From NCBI RefSeq assembly GCF_026151205.1, contig NC_087084.1, positions 8,864,894 to 8,928,893 on the forward strand: DNA of 64,000 nt, read 5' to 3'. The stretch's first letter is position 1; each line of letters starts with the position of its first letter. Below the pieces are notes generated by a model. That model searched no databases. It was not told the origin of the DNA and was given only the letters and a program-made list of their open reading frames with translations. Of this stretch, positions 1-10,300 are shown one piece after another. Both the position numbers and the translations under genes were made by a program. The stretch is from Bolinopsis microptera (taxonomy: Eukaryota > Ctenophora > Tentaculata > Lobata > Bolinopsidae).

Positions 1-255
1 ACCCTTATACTAAGCCAAGCAGACCCCCCTGACAACTTCAATAGCAGAACGACTCGTATTTGGAACGTAATTGTGCCTAAGCTTGGTATACGTGACTACT
101 GTCTAAGTGTGGCCTGCCTGAAGTCTAGGATGAAGCAATCACTGCTCGTCAACCAGCATAATCATGCTGATCTTGATTGGACAAACAAAGATTTCGAATG
201 CTCTAATCTAAATTTTGACATAAAGTCTACCCTAGGGTCCACACATCCAAAATGA
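1..255 (+). mobile_element. C-terminal end of a LINE-type reverse transcriptase ORF (enters from left edge)
   Basis: The reading frame is open from base 1 and stops at 253-255. The segment with SRTTRIWNVIVPKLG followed by a CLKSRMKQSLL stretch resembles the tail of CR1/Jockey-like LINE polymerases, where an R...(L/I)WN motif precedes a leucine-rich 'FK..L' helix; the two other LINE fragments in this window (12152-13162 and 44442-45380) end in the same style. The RT core would lie left of the window. No catalytic residue is visible, so the family call rests only on this tail pattern and it could be chance similarity. Confidence 0.4.
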
Positions 256-1515
256 TTATCTTGAAATTGAAAATTAGCTGGGTGTGCTTTTTCCTTTGTC
301 TTACTAACGTGTGTGAGCGCAGTGTAGTGAGAAAGTGTTTTTAACAGATTTATTATTAGACTTAGGATTATGATTTTTAATATATTACATTGATATAAGA
401 TTTATTTTTGATAAATACTTAATAAAGTTGATGAATTTCCCTCCCTATTAAAATTTTAAACCCATTTAGTGAAAATTGATAAACGAAGATCTAGATATTG
501 ATACATATTATAACCAACATTGCTTATATTCTGCCTTGTAAACAAAGAGCAAATCTTCTTAATGCCTTCTTCCTGTCCTAAAACTAAAACTTCATCCTAT
601 TAAAGTAAAGGCCAGTTGTTACCACAAGCTATTATACCGTCCCTCTCAAAAACATGCCTCAGCCTCCACCAAAAACAATTTTAGTTTTCAGTCCTTCTAG
701 TTTCCAAAAATCTACCGAGCTAGTGTTCTGGTGTGCACAAAAGCCCCTAAGCCCGTGCATTCCTTGCCCCGCTAGCTGCCAGTCCTTGACAAACTTCCAA
801 TAGCAAAGATCAACTAGTCATTTACAAATTGAGCACTATACAATTTTAATTGTTTTAAATATTTGACTTTGTAAAATGAGCTAAAACATTGATTTATTAG
901 TTTCATTGATTTATTAGTTTCATTGATTTATAAATCAGTAAAATCACACTGAATTTTGTTGCAAATATTTTTTACAAATTATTTGCTTAAGTATCGTCCT
1001 AGAGGCTTCAGGTCCCTGTAGCAGAAGTGCATGTTTTCAAACTGGAGCAGCTTTATAATAGCTGAAGTCTCTGTCTCAACATTCCATCTTGCTTACTTAG
1101 TTTCTAACTTTAATCTCAACTTTTACACCGATTCAACAGCAGTAAATTTGATTCTCCACTGTGTGAATGTGAACGAGGGCAGCAAAATTCGCTTCACCTG
1201 CTTACTTTCTCTCATGATATACAACTAAATAAAAGGAACAGCATGAGTGAGCTTCTTGAAAGACACCCTTTCCACAACATCATAAACCACGGCTATGGTG
1301 GGAACTCCATGTTGATATCATTGAGCAGACTTCGCGAATTCTTTGATTTAGCACTTAAAATAACAAAGGATGCAGAATAATTCCTTCAACTAGAGGTAAA
1401 ACTGGCAATAACGTGTGTTATTTGTATTCAGTTATTTGAATTCAATTCAGAGGAGATTAGCCAATTTCAATCTAAACTCATAATGATAGACCCTCTGACA
1501 AGGGCAAAGCGTCAT
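256..1515. other. Non-coding AT-rich stretch
   Basis: No convincing coding potential. The only small ORF, near 1031-1228, has no recognisable motif. A short tandem of 'TTGATTTATTAGTTTCA' type is seen near 890-930. This may be LINE 3' UTR followed by unique sequence. Confidence 0.5.
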
Positions 1516-1541
1516 AGGATACAAGGATACAAGGATACAAA
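1516..1541 (-). repeat. LINE 3' microsatellite tail, (TTGTATCC)3
   Basis: On the minus strand three copies of TTGTATCC follow the LINE ORF at about 170 bases past its stop. Short tandem repeats at the 3' end instead of poly(A) are known for CR1/L2-type and related LINEs, so this probably marks the 3' terminus of the element whose ORF is at 1711-3654. Confidence 0.6.
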
Positions 1542-1710
1542 AGTGATAATTACTTTATTGAGTACACAATAGTTGTAATTCTGAAATAATTTAAGTTACA
1601 CAATTCTAATTATTTACAAGTGTGTAGGGATAATTTAGAAATGTTATATAATGCTAGTTTTAGAAAAATAGATAAATCGAGTTTGTATGGTTCAATCTTA
1701 TTTTAAGGTC

Positions 1711-3654
1711 CTATAGCATTATGCACTTGCCAGTATTTGAGTGGAAATCTGGGCTCTTATAGTAGGCTGTATAATTTTCGTTCACAGAGAGAATTGAATG
1801 GATTGCTCTTGCTGTGGCAGTGAGTGTGGTAGGATCTAGAGTTTTGTTGGAGAGCAAACCGACTAGGTCAGTAATGTTTAGGGGATGGAAACTGAATTTT
1901 TCCCTAACTGAGGAGTAGAGCAAACAGTCAATCAATACGTGACTTTCGTCCTCAATAGGCTTGAGCCCTTTGCTGAAAAAGCAGTAGGTGCACCAACGTT
2001 CTTCTCTTGGTACAAGGTGGGTTTCGTATCTGCCCCTTTCGATGTAGAGGTTGTGGCAGCTGATACGAAACCTTGTCAGACTTTTTCGAACATCCGGTAT
2101 TTTGATAATTCGTAGGTATGCCTCTGGTTCGAAATCATGTTTAATTAAGTTATAGAATTCTAGTTTTGGCGAGGAGGCCTTGGCAGCTTTCCAGGTATTC
2201 ACGAATTCTTCCCTCATGTTATGACTGATTTGGGTGGAGAGCTTAGATTTTGAGGAAGATGAGGGGGTGAAGTTGTATTTGGTGAGAAGCTTTGAGATGT
2301 TGGTATACCAAGGAAGTCCCAACATGATTTGTTCGTGAAATGCAGCACAGAGTAGTTCGTTTTCAGTGTTTTCAAGGCGACTATAGTAATCTATTGCAAG
2401 TTTGCAGGCTTCAAAGAATAGAGGGTGGCGCCCGCTTTCGCCCCAGCAACCTACATTTGATGCTTTTGAATGTACAGACAAAGACCACTTGATAAACTTT
2501 AGGTGGAATTTTTCATAGTGGTCTTGTGCAATGTACTTCAAGGTATGCTGGGGGTTGGCTTTGTCATCTATTTTTGAAAGGTATCTCATGGTTTTTGAGT
2601 GGGGGCATAAGACTTGACAGCCATAAAGCAGGATTGGTTTTATTAAGGAGTCAAATAGAATATTAAGGGCACGGTGTGAGAGGGCATCCTTAACTATTTT
2701 TCCTTTGAGGCCATAGAGAGCACGGAGAGCCTTGGCCCTCAGCTCAGTATTTGCTGCTGTAAACGATCCATTTCTGTGGAATATTATGCCAAGATAGCAG
2801 TATTTATCGGTGTGCTGGATGGGCTGACCTCCCAATGTGAATGTTTCATAGGACTGCTTTCGTTTGGGAGGGCTGAATATTACAATCTTAGTTTTCTTAA
2901 TATTTACTTCAAGGCCCATGGAGTTACAGAAATCAAATAGAATGTTGATATTGACTTGCAAGGCCTTGGGACTTAGAGCAAGAAGGACAAGATCGTCAGC
3001 CCACAGCAGATGTGATATCAGAACGTCAGCAAGAACTGGATAGTCACCAACAGATTTCAGGAGAGATGAAAAGTCATTAATGTAGATTTTAAAGAGGTCT
3101 GGCGATAGGGGGTGTCCTTGCTCCGTTCCTTTGCCAATATCAATTTTAGGCGACAAGAGTTTGGAAATTTTTATATGGGCAATAGAGTTTTTGTACATAT
3201 CACTTAGGCAGTTGAAGAAGTTACCGGTTATTCCAAGGCATGTAATTTTGTGCAGAAGGAGGTCCCTACATACAGTGTCAAAGGCCTTTCTTAGATCAAC
3301 AAAGCATGCATAAAGACGAGCCTTTTTAGCTTTTGTGTATTTGTCAATTACTGTCTTGAGGGTGAAAACGTGATTGTTAGTTTGGGCACCTTTCGAAAAT
3401 CCAAGCTGTTCTTTTGGGTCAGGACAGTAGAGCTTTTTGAAGTGTAACAGACGTTCAAGTAAGATGCTAGAGAACAGCTTACCCATAGAACTGCCAACTG
3501 CTATTGCTCTGTAATTGTCTGGGCTGAAGGGGTTGCCTGATTTATAGATAGGAGTGATAATACTGGTATGCCATGGATAGTAGCCTGAGACTAGAGAGTG
3601 GTTGAATGTTTTGAGGATGACTTGGAAACAAAGCGGAGTTAGGCTCTGAAGCAT
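1711..3654 (-). CDS. Non-LTR retrotransposon reverse transcriptase (5'-truncated LINE)
   Basis: An uninterrupted 647-codon frame encodes most of a LINE reverse transcriptase. Visible RT blocks in order are FVDLRKAFDTV (residues 118-128, first catalytic Asp), QGHPLSPDLF (about 179-188) and WADD (218-221, catalytic Asp pair; Trp replaces the usual Tyr or Phe). The thumb follows, and then a C-terminal zinc knuckle with C555, C558, H572 and C577. The endonuclease domain expected N-terminal of the RT is missing: the frame closes at a stop about 15 bases upstream of the first ATG, as expected for 5' truncation during target-primed reverse transcription. The lack of stops over nearly 2 kb suggests recent insertion. 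Clade is not certain; the tail of TTGTATCC repeats favours a CR1/L2-like group. Confidence 0.85.
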   Translation of the reverse strand: MLQSLTPLCFQVILKTFNHSLVSGYYPWHTSIITPIYKSGNPFSPDNYRAIAVGSSMGKLFSSILLERLLHFKKLYCPDPKEQLGFSKGAQTNNHVFTLKTVIDKYTKAKKARLYACFVDLRKAFDTVCRDLLLHKITCLGITGNFFNCLSDMYKNSIAHIKISKLLSPKIDIGKGTEQGHPLSPDLFKIYINDFSSLLKSVGDYPVLADVLISHLLWADDLVLLALSPKALQVNINILFDFCNSMGLEVNIKKTKIVIFSPPKRKQSYETFTLGGQPIQHTDKYCYLGIIFHRNGSFTAANTELRAKALRALYGLKGKIVKDALSHRALNILFDSLIKPILLYGCQVLCPHSKTMRYLSKIDDKANPQHTLKYIAQDHYEKFHLKFIKWSLSVHSKASNVGCWGESGRHPLFFEACKLAIDYYSRLENTENELLCAAFHEQIMLGLPWYTNISKLLTKYNFTPSSSSKSKLSTQISHNMREEFVNTWKAAKASSPKLEFYNLIKHDFEPEAYLRIIKIPDVRKSLTRFRISCHNLYIERGRYETHLVPREERWCTYCFFSKGLKPIEDESHVLIDCLLYSSVREKFSFHPLNITDLVGLLSNKTLDPTTLTATARAIHSILSVNENYTAYYKSPDFHSNTGKCIML

Positions 3655-3736
3655 CTCATATATACGCTACAAACTCAATCAAAACTGTAAAAGTTGATCA
3701 TATTCCAACTACTATACTAAACCACCTTTAGATTAG

Positions 3737-3810
3737 TGAGCCAGGTTCAATGTTAGACCGGACGAAGCATTTACATCATGAGCCGGGTTCACTGTTAGAA
3801 CGGACGAAAA
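3737..3810. repeat. Direct repeat of about 28 bp, two copies
   Basis: GAGCCAGGTTCAATGTTAGA...CGGACGA is followed about 45 bases later by GAGCCGGGTTCACTGTTAGA...CGGACGA. It lies just upstream (left-to-right sense) of the truncated LINE and may be part of a decayed repeat. Confidence 0.55.
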
Positions 3811-4185
3811 TATGGCTACATCTCAACAATGGAAAATACTGCAGCGCAGAAGTGCTATTACAGTTAAATTTTGTTACCTGAACTCGACTAAACAGTTTTA
3901 ATATTATAACATATACTATAATATTATGAAAGATATTTTGTGTCAAATAGAAAATATTTTATCACTCTTACACACCAAAGATTGTTTTGTGTTTTTTAAT
4001 TAATTTATTTTTGTTATTGCGCCGCGCATAAGTGCGTATTTGGTAACTGACCGTCGAAGCTACATTTTTATTTCATATTTAAAACAAATAATATTTGAAA
4101 CAAAAATCAATAATAACAAATATTGTACGGGTATTATATTACTTGTTTACCTATCAACCTTTTAATGAATTGCAAAGCAACTTTT

Positions 4186-4306
4186 ATTCACGATGTCAAT
4201 CCTTCGCAGCTCGGTGAGGCACAGTGGTGCATCTCGCCGATCTACCGAAGTGGTTGCGAGAAGAATTATTTGATGCGCGGCGCGACCCAGTAGTGCATTG
4301 CGCTAC
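4186..4306 (+). repeat. SINE-like dispersed repeat, copy 1
   Basis: About 120 bp nearly matching 5053-5174. The block CTCGGTGAGGCACAGTGG followed some 30 bases later by GGTTGCGAG loosely resembles RNA polymerase III A and B boxes, so a tRNA-derived SINE is possible. The 3' part holds a GC-rich GCGCGGCGCGACCCAGTAG segment. No tRNA fold was confirmed. Confidence 0.5.
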
Positions 4307-5052
4307 AAAAAGCAACTTTATGCAATATGCCATGCATGTGATTATGCGCGCGGCGCGTCGAAGCAACAATATTCCCTAATTAGCGCTTTTTGCTAAATTT
4401 ATTTCAGTATGATATGCAATTGTAATTTAATGTTTTCATGTTTCATTGTTGGTTGTCACCTCAACAACAAGTTGCAACATTAATTTACTTTTTTTTTGGC
4501 AAGTTGGTTCGAGATCACAGATTTAAAAATTATTCATCAATTACAACAAACTTGCTACATTTTGCAGTACATTTATTTGTTTTCCCTATCATATCTGAAC
4601 CTCAAAGGAGTAGTTCTTTAAGAATTTCCGTTAAGTACAAACTACCTAATATCAAATTTTCTTGACGTGCTTTGTTTTATTAATCCTGATCAGTTCATGT
4701 CGGTCAATCCTATCAAAGGATATAATTAAAGTTCATACTGCTGTCTACGAAGTGTTACATTCTCCTGACGAGTTTAAATTTTGCGAAATCATGACCTTGT
4801 TTCCCCTACCTCTGGTTTGTTAGGGAGAGATGTCCCATGTCAGGGTAAGTCAGTCATTATACAATTCATTGCACAAGGGGCCAACACAGAGGTGAGTGAC
4901 TTATGAAGAGAATGAGAATATGGCTACCTTGTTACCCCAGGCACAATGCAATTAGCTTTATCCCAAACAACTTGACTATTTGTGTAAACACAGATAGAGG
5001 ATAATAGTCAACACCTTGTTAACGACTGAGCATCCCACAGCAGAGTCACTTG

Positions 5053-5174
5053 ATTCACAATGTCAATCCTTCGCAGCTCGGCAAGGCCCAGTGTTGCATC
5101 TTGCTGATCTACTGTTGGTGGTTGCGAGAAACAGTATTTGATACGCGGCGCCGCCCAGTAGTGCATCGCACTAC
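5053..5174 (+). repeat. SINE-like dispersed repeat, copy 2
   Basis: Second copy of the 4186-4306 repeat in the same orientation, with scattered substitutions throughout (for example GCAAGGCCCAGTGTTGCATC in place of GTGAGGCACAGTGGTGCATC). Divergence of this kind points to two independent old insertions or an old duplication. Confidence 0.5.
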
Positions 5175-6189
5175 ATGCAACAGAGTCACTTAATCTCCTA
5201 ATATAAAATCCTCAGACACCAAGAGAGAGCCAATTAAGCAATGGCATAATTGAAGTTTCAGCCATATTACCGCAAATATTCTTTCTGATAAATCTAGGAA
5301 AACAACAAATTAGGAAAACAAATTTAAATTTTGGTATTTATTAATAACAATCAAAACATATCATATCATAAAAATAAAGATGCGCGTTGGTTGACTGCCT
5401 CAGTAAGGTGAATAATTTAAGCTTGAAGGTGCCCTGCGCATTTACAGAACCTTATGCGGCGATCACATATTCATGAGGACCTGTGAGCGCCAAATTTAAT
5501 TTAAAGTTTCTAGAAATCATACATCACTACTAATACCTGATCCAATTAGAAGAAACCCAGTAGCATTTTATTTTCTCTAATGAGGGGTTCAGTTAAAACT
5601 AGAGACCACACACACATGACATAACTTATTACCAGTTTGATTTGGTTTGGTTTTGCAAAATAAAATCATCATTTGGTTTGATTCGGTTTCGGCAAAAATT
5701 CTTGATTTGCTCTTTGTCTACTAGGAACTTGCCGCTGTATTAACTATTATCATGGCCTTTCCATTAGTTGGGCTACAATAATTGATTAGAAAACTATGTT
5801 GCCTACGGAAACACACACAATCAATTCAAGTGTTTAACCTTTTGGAGGAGCTTCTGTCTACTAGAATTTCACCAGATGTATCACTAGACTTTCCCTTGAA
5901 GCCATGGCGACAAATTTAGTTTACAAGCAGTTGGAACAACTCTTAACAAATCCCGTTTGGTAATTTCATATTTCTTAGAGTAGAGAATTATGTGTAAGAA
6001 GAGGTCTATATCGTCCACTCACCAAGCTCTTTCATTTTCCTGTTATTAACTAGTGCTTATCACGGATCAAGTGATTTTTTAAAAAGTGACCAATGTTGTA
6101 TAGTATTTTTTTAACAGCTCAGAAGTAGCTTAAAATCATTTAATAATATCATTGTGTGAGTTGCTGTGTAAATTTGATTCTGGTGCTGA

Positions 6190-6395
6190 TTTTAATTTTA
6201 AAGAGATGACCACTTAGGTTTAAAAAAGGTGACTACTAAATGAAGTGACCACTGTGATCTGAAAGAGGTAACCACTTGAAAGAAGTGATTACTTTAAAGA
6301 GGTGACCAGAAGTTACGCCTCAAAAGATCTGACCAATTAAAAGAAGTTACCAATTAAAAGTAGTTGCCATTTTAAAAGAAGTGACCACTTGGTGT
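6190..6395. repeat. Degenerate tandem repeat with unit like AAAGAAGTGACCACTT
   Basis: About ten imperfect copies of a 15-20 base unit (GATGACCACTTAG, AAGTGACCACTGT, GAGGTAACCACTTGAA, AAGTGATTACTTTAA and so on). The copies are strongly diverged, so the array is old. Confidence 0.55.
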
Positions 6396-7189
6396 GATAC
6401 GATTCTTAGTATCCTTTTCAGTATTCCTCTTAGTATTTGTTCAAGTATTTTTGTTGCATTCCTCCAATTATTTTTTGTACCATCCTTAAGATTCTTATTA
6501 TTAGTCGTGTTGTGGTGCCAGAATTTATTCACCAAAAGAATGTGTCACATTTTTTCCCTCTTCAAAGCGTTTTACTCCTTTAAATCCTGCCTTAACAACC
6601 CTGCATGGCGTTTATCGTCACTGGTCTACTCGTTTTTAGGATCATAGGGGCCATAGTATGCCAGTAAAAGTAGTTATTAAATATGGAATTTAGAGTCTTT
6701 GAAGTTGCAACATAGCAATAGAGTATTTCGGTTACTGTAGTTAAATAGTTATAGATTGTTATTTTTTGAAGCAGTAAAACCATTTACCAGATACCAAGGC
6801 AGGGTTGTAAATTGTTTACAAAGATCACGATCTTTACTAGCTCGAGACTTTGAGATTTACCACGATTAAATAATTCTGAATCAGGATGCATTCATATTTT
6901 AATTCTCGCTTTTTCTTTTATTGCAATTAACAGCCTCTTCGCTAGAGATTTAATTCGACTATAATTTAATTTATACAGAAGATTTGATTGAACTAAGAGA
7001 CCTTGTCTAGAACTGCATCGTTTGAAGAAATCTTTATTAGTTGTATTTCCAGCAATTTTATGTTTAAGATTATAAATTATTTGCCACTCAAGTTTTTTGT
7101 CGTGAATTCATCAGATCTTCAGGATTTTTATACTTAACAACTTGAGATTTGGACATGGTTGGAAAATAACAATTTACTCTCAATAAGGT

Positions 7190-7312
7190 ATGGCTGGCTC
7201 CATCACAACTATTCTACTCCTACAAATAACCTTATCTACAGTTTCTGCCACCCCTCTATATATTGAAACAGACGAAGACTTGATCATCGGGACTGACACA
7301 GCTCCCCTCCAA
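7190..7312 (+). CDS. MMP exon 1: signal peptide
   Basis: Starts at ATG in the context AAGGTATGG and encodes MAGSITTILLLQITLSTVSA, a typical secretory signal with likely cleavage after residue 20, then an acidic start of the mature pro-form. Ends in phase 0 at CAA|GTAAGATA. That a signal peptide sits in phase with the downstream exons is the main argument that this is the true 5' coding exon. Confidence 0.7.
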
Positions 7313-10300
7313 GTAAGATATAATCATAAAAAATTATTATGCACTCTCAGCCTTAAAGATTCCCAAAACTTTCAACTTGAAAAATTATTGATAATGATCT
7401 TTCCGATTCCAAATCACACTTAAAGCTCTTGATTCGCACAAGCTTTTTTAAATCACGCTTTTTTCAAAGATTTCTTCTAATTAACACAACAAATACCAAT
7501 GATCCCTCCACCATGCAGATTCCAGAAACAGCATATATTAACCCTTTTAGGAGACGATCAATAGTCTTTTCCGAATCTGAAAACCAGGTAAGGAAATAAT
7601 TGGGATTGATCCTGGTCCGTAGTACCTCTGAAATTCAGACTTCTCCCGCCCTTGATCCAATCATTTAAACACTGATACAGTTTAAAATATCACTTGACTC
7701 TGACTTTATTATTTTTTAACGATGCTAAACTTGTTATAGTTAGACGATAAAATTACGCAGGTTGTGTATGAGGAGGCGTTACAGAACAATGATTCTGACG
7801 AATATATTGAAGAAGATGACGATGGCTGGGAGTCGTAAGTCTTTTGTTCATTCAAGAGAGTTCCCGATAAAAATTGTCGGACGACCTAATTTTTGATGGG
7901 GTTGTTTTTATTTACACAACAGAGTTAAGTGTACACGGTGTAGTGTACAGGGTATCTAGAAGTAGAAATCTGAAGTCCTAGCTGATAGTTTTTCCTGATT
8001 TTGATCAACCTATTAGCACATTAACTTCTTAAATAATTCGGCCATATTTTCAGAGAGGATGACATGTCTCTGCAGAAAATAGAGGAGATGCACAAGAACC
8101 GCTCTAATACAACTATAAGTGACTATAGAGACGACGGTATAAGACGGTGTCATGAGTATATTAATAAGTCTAATAATGCTTATTCTATTGAAGGTACGTG
8201 TCCTAGTATTATTTCTGTCCTAATAAATAATTACGTAATATTATTAATGGATGAGTAGGATTTTAATTCTTGCGTTTGATTGGTAGCTTATTTGCTTGCT
8301 GATATCGGTTTTAATTAATATATTCGGTGCAAAGAGAAATACTCTTCTCTCCCGCCTTCTGCCTCAGTCCCTCGCCGCCATTTCTAAGGGATATAAATTA
8401 TACTCCGTTCAATCGCATCTTTATAAAGCGGAATTTCTGTCAAAAAATTACACGTACAGTGGGCCCTGTAAATCTTGCAGACAGTAAACTATTCCCGTAC
8501 CTCAGCGTTACACTCTCACAATATCTATATTTACATGTGATAACTAAGTTACAAGACCTAATAAAACCTGTATTTCATTACCGTTGTATAATCTTCCATC
8601 GACATTATAGGATGTTTCTATTTAGTTTCTGCTATATGTACTAGGTGATTCTCCTCACGCCCGTGCTAAAGTAAGTGCAGACAAACAAAATAAAGCAGAA
8701 AACATTCCGATTGATGTGTCTGAGGAAATTCTCTACGATTAGGCATCCAGTCTGCTATGCAGATCATACTTTAGGTCATCCTCAATATCCTACTTTTGGT
8801 TCTTGGGTCACCCTCAATATTGTTATTATTGGTTCTTGGGTCACCCCCAACATTGGTTTTAGAAATAATGGCGGGGATGTGAACCCCACCAGTATCCACA
8901 TTTATTGATGTTTTATTTTCTCATTTGGTGTAAGGGTCTAGGAATGTGCATTTTGCACGACTGACTTAATTACCATGGTCAAGTTAATATTAAACTAATT
9001 TTGTCTCCAACTCCCTAGCTGTAATACAATATAAAAGTAAAATGTTCCTAAATTTGTTCACTGTGAGCAAAGAGGTGCTCCTAAATTTGTCAAGTGTTTC
9101 ATGGTAGAACTGTTTCTTCATCACGGAAATATAGTCTACATTAAATTTTAACGGTCAGAGAAATGGAAACATTTGTAAAATTAGGAACTGTAGATATAAC
9201 GTATTTTCGTTTATTGTTTCCAACCATTGGAATCGTTCAGTATTCGATCAGGCCCAAACGAAAATGAAGTAAGAATTTAAAATGAGACTTAAGGCGTCTT
9301 CACAAAGTGTTCAACTTACTTCCAGATATTTGATCCTAAAGTTGTGGATTTTCTCATCTATGAAATAACATCCATTTATCTGATATTTATGTCACCGGTG
9401 AGTGGTGGTGTTTATAACATATAACTGCAATCTTGATGATATCTCCGACTTCATTACCTGATCTTCGACTTAATGTCTATCCGTAATCAAGAATTCAAAA
9501 TATTTAAATCCATGAAGCTTATACTCACCAATCCCTACAGAAATCCATAAATACCTCCAAGTAATAAAAGTAATTGGGGTGTTGATACAGGGATCAGTTA
9601 AAATGGTCTAATCACCGGTGATAGAATCCCAAATACCTGAAAACTATTCCAAATACCTGAAAACTATTCCAAATACCTGAAAACTATTCCAAATACCTGA
9701 AAACTATTCCAAATACCTACTAACGACTCATACGCGTCAAAATGGTGGCTAATCATCAAGAATTAGCCGTGAACACTGCACCCGAGAACATCTATCTTTT
9801 TACTTGCCTACATTCTTTTTGAAAGCCTGGAATGCTTTACCTACCTCAAGGTAGTACCGTATCTAGAGAATCTAGCAACGAACACCGCCCTTATCAATAT
9901 TCTTGTCGTGCATTAGGTATTTACAATAGGTCATACCAAGTCAAGACTTGTTCAATTTATAGGGCATTATTTAGAAAAACGTTTTGCCTACATTGGATTG
10001 AATGTAAAAACAATAAGCCTATATAGGATAGAATATCGAGAAAAAAACACTAAACGCCATCTACAATACCTACATGTTTTTTATTGGATACTCAATTTAG
10101 ATATTCTTCTCTGACATTATTTGAATGGATGAGAGTTACTCTGAGAGTTACTCTACTACTAAGTCTAAGCGTTGGACACTTCACAGCTGATTAAATATAA
10201 AATATTTGTTATTCAGTGCAGACTTAAAATAATTAGAGAATATGCCGTCAAACCCCTTGCATAGATACGTACCTAGGGAGTGGGGCCATGACTCATATTG

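Larger units (their letters stand above)
3670..7189. other. Non-genic region upstream of the MMP first exon
   Basis: No convincing gene. Contains the separately listed SINE-like pair, a direct repeat near 3735-3810 and a degenerate tandem at 6190-6395. The promoter and any 5' UTR exon of the MMP gene would be expected in the right-hand part, but I see no element I can defend. A tiny upstream ORF (ATG at 7155, five codons) precedes the MMP start. Confidence 0.5.
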
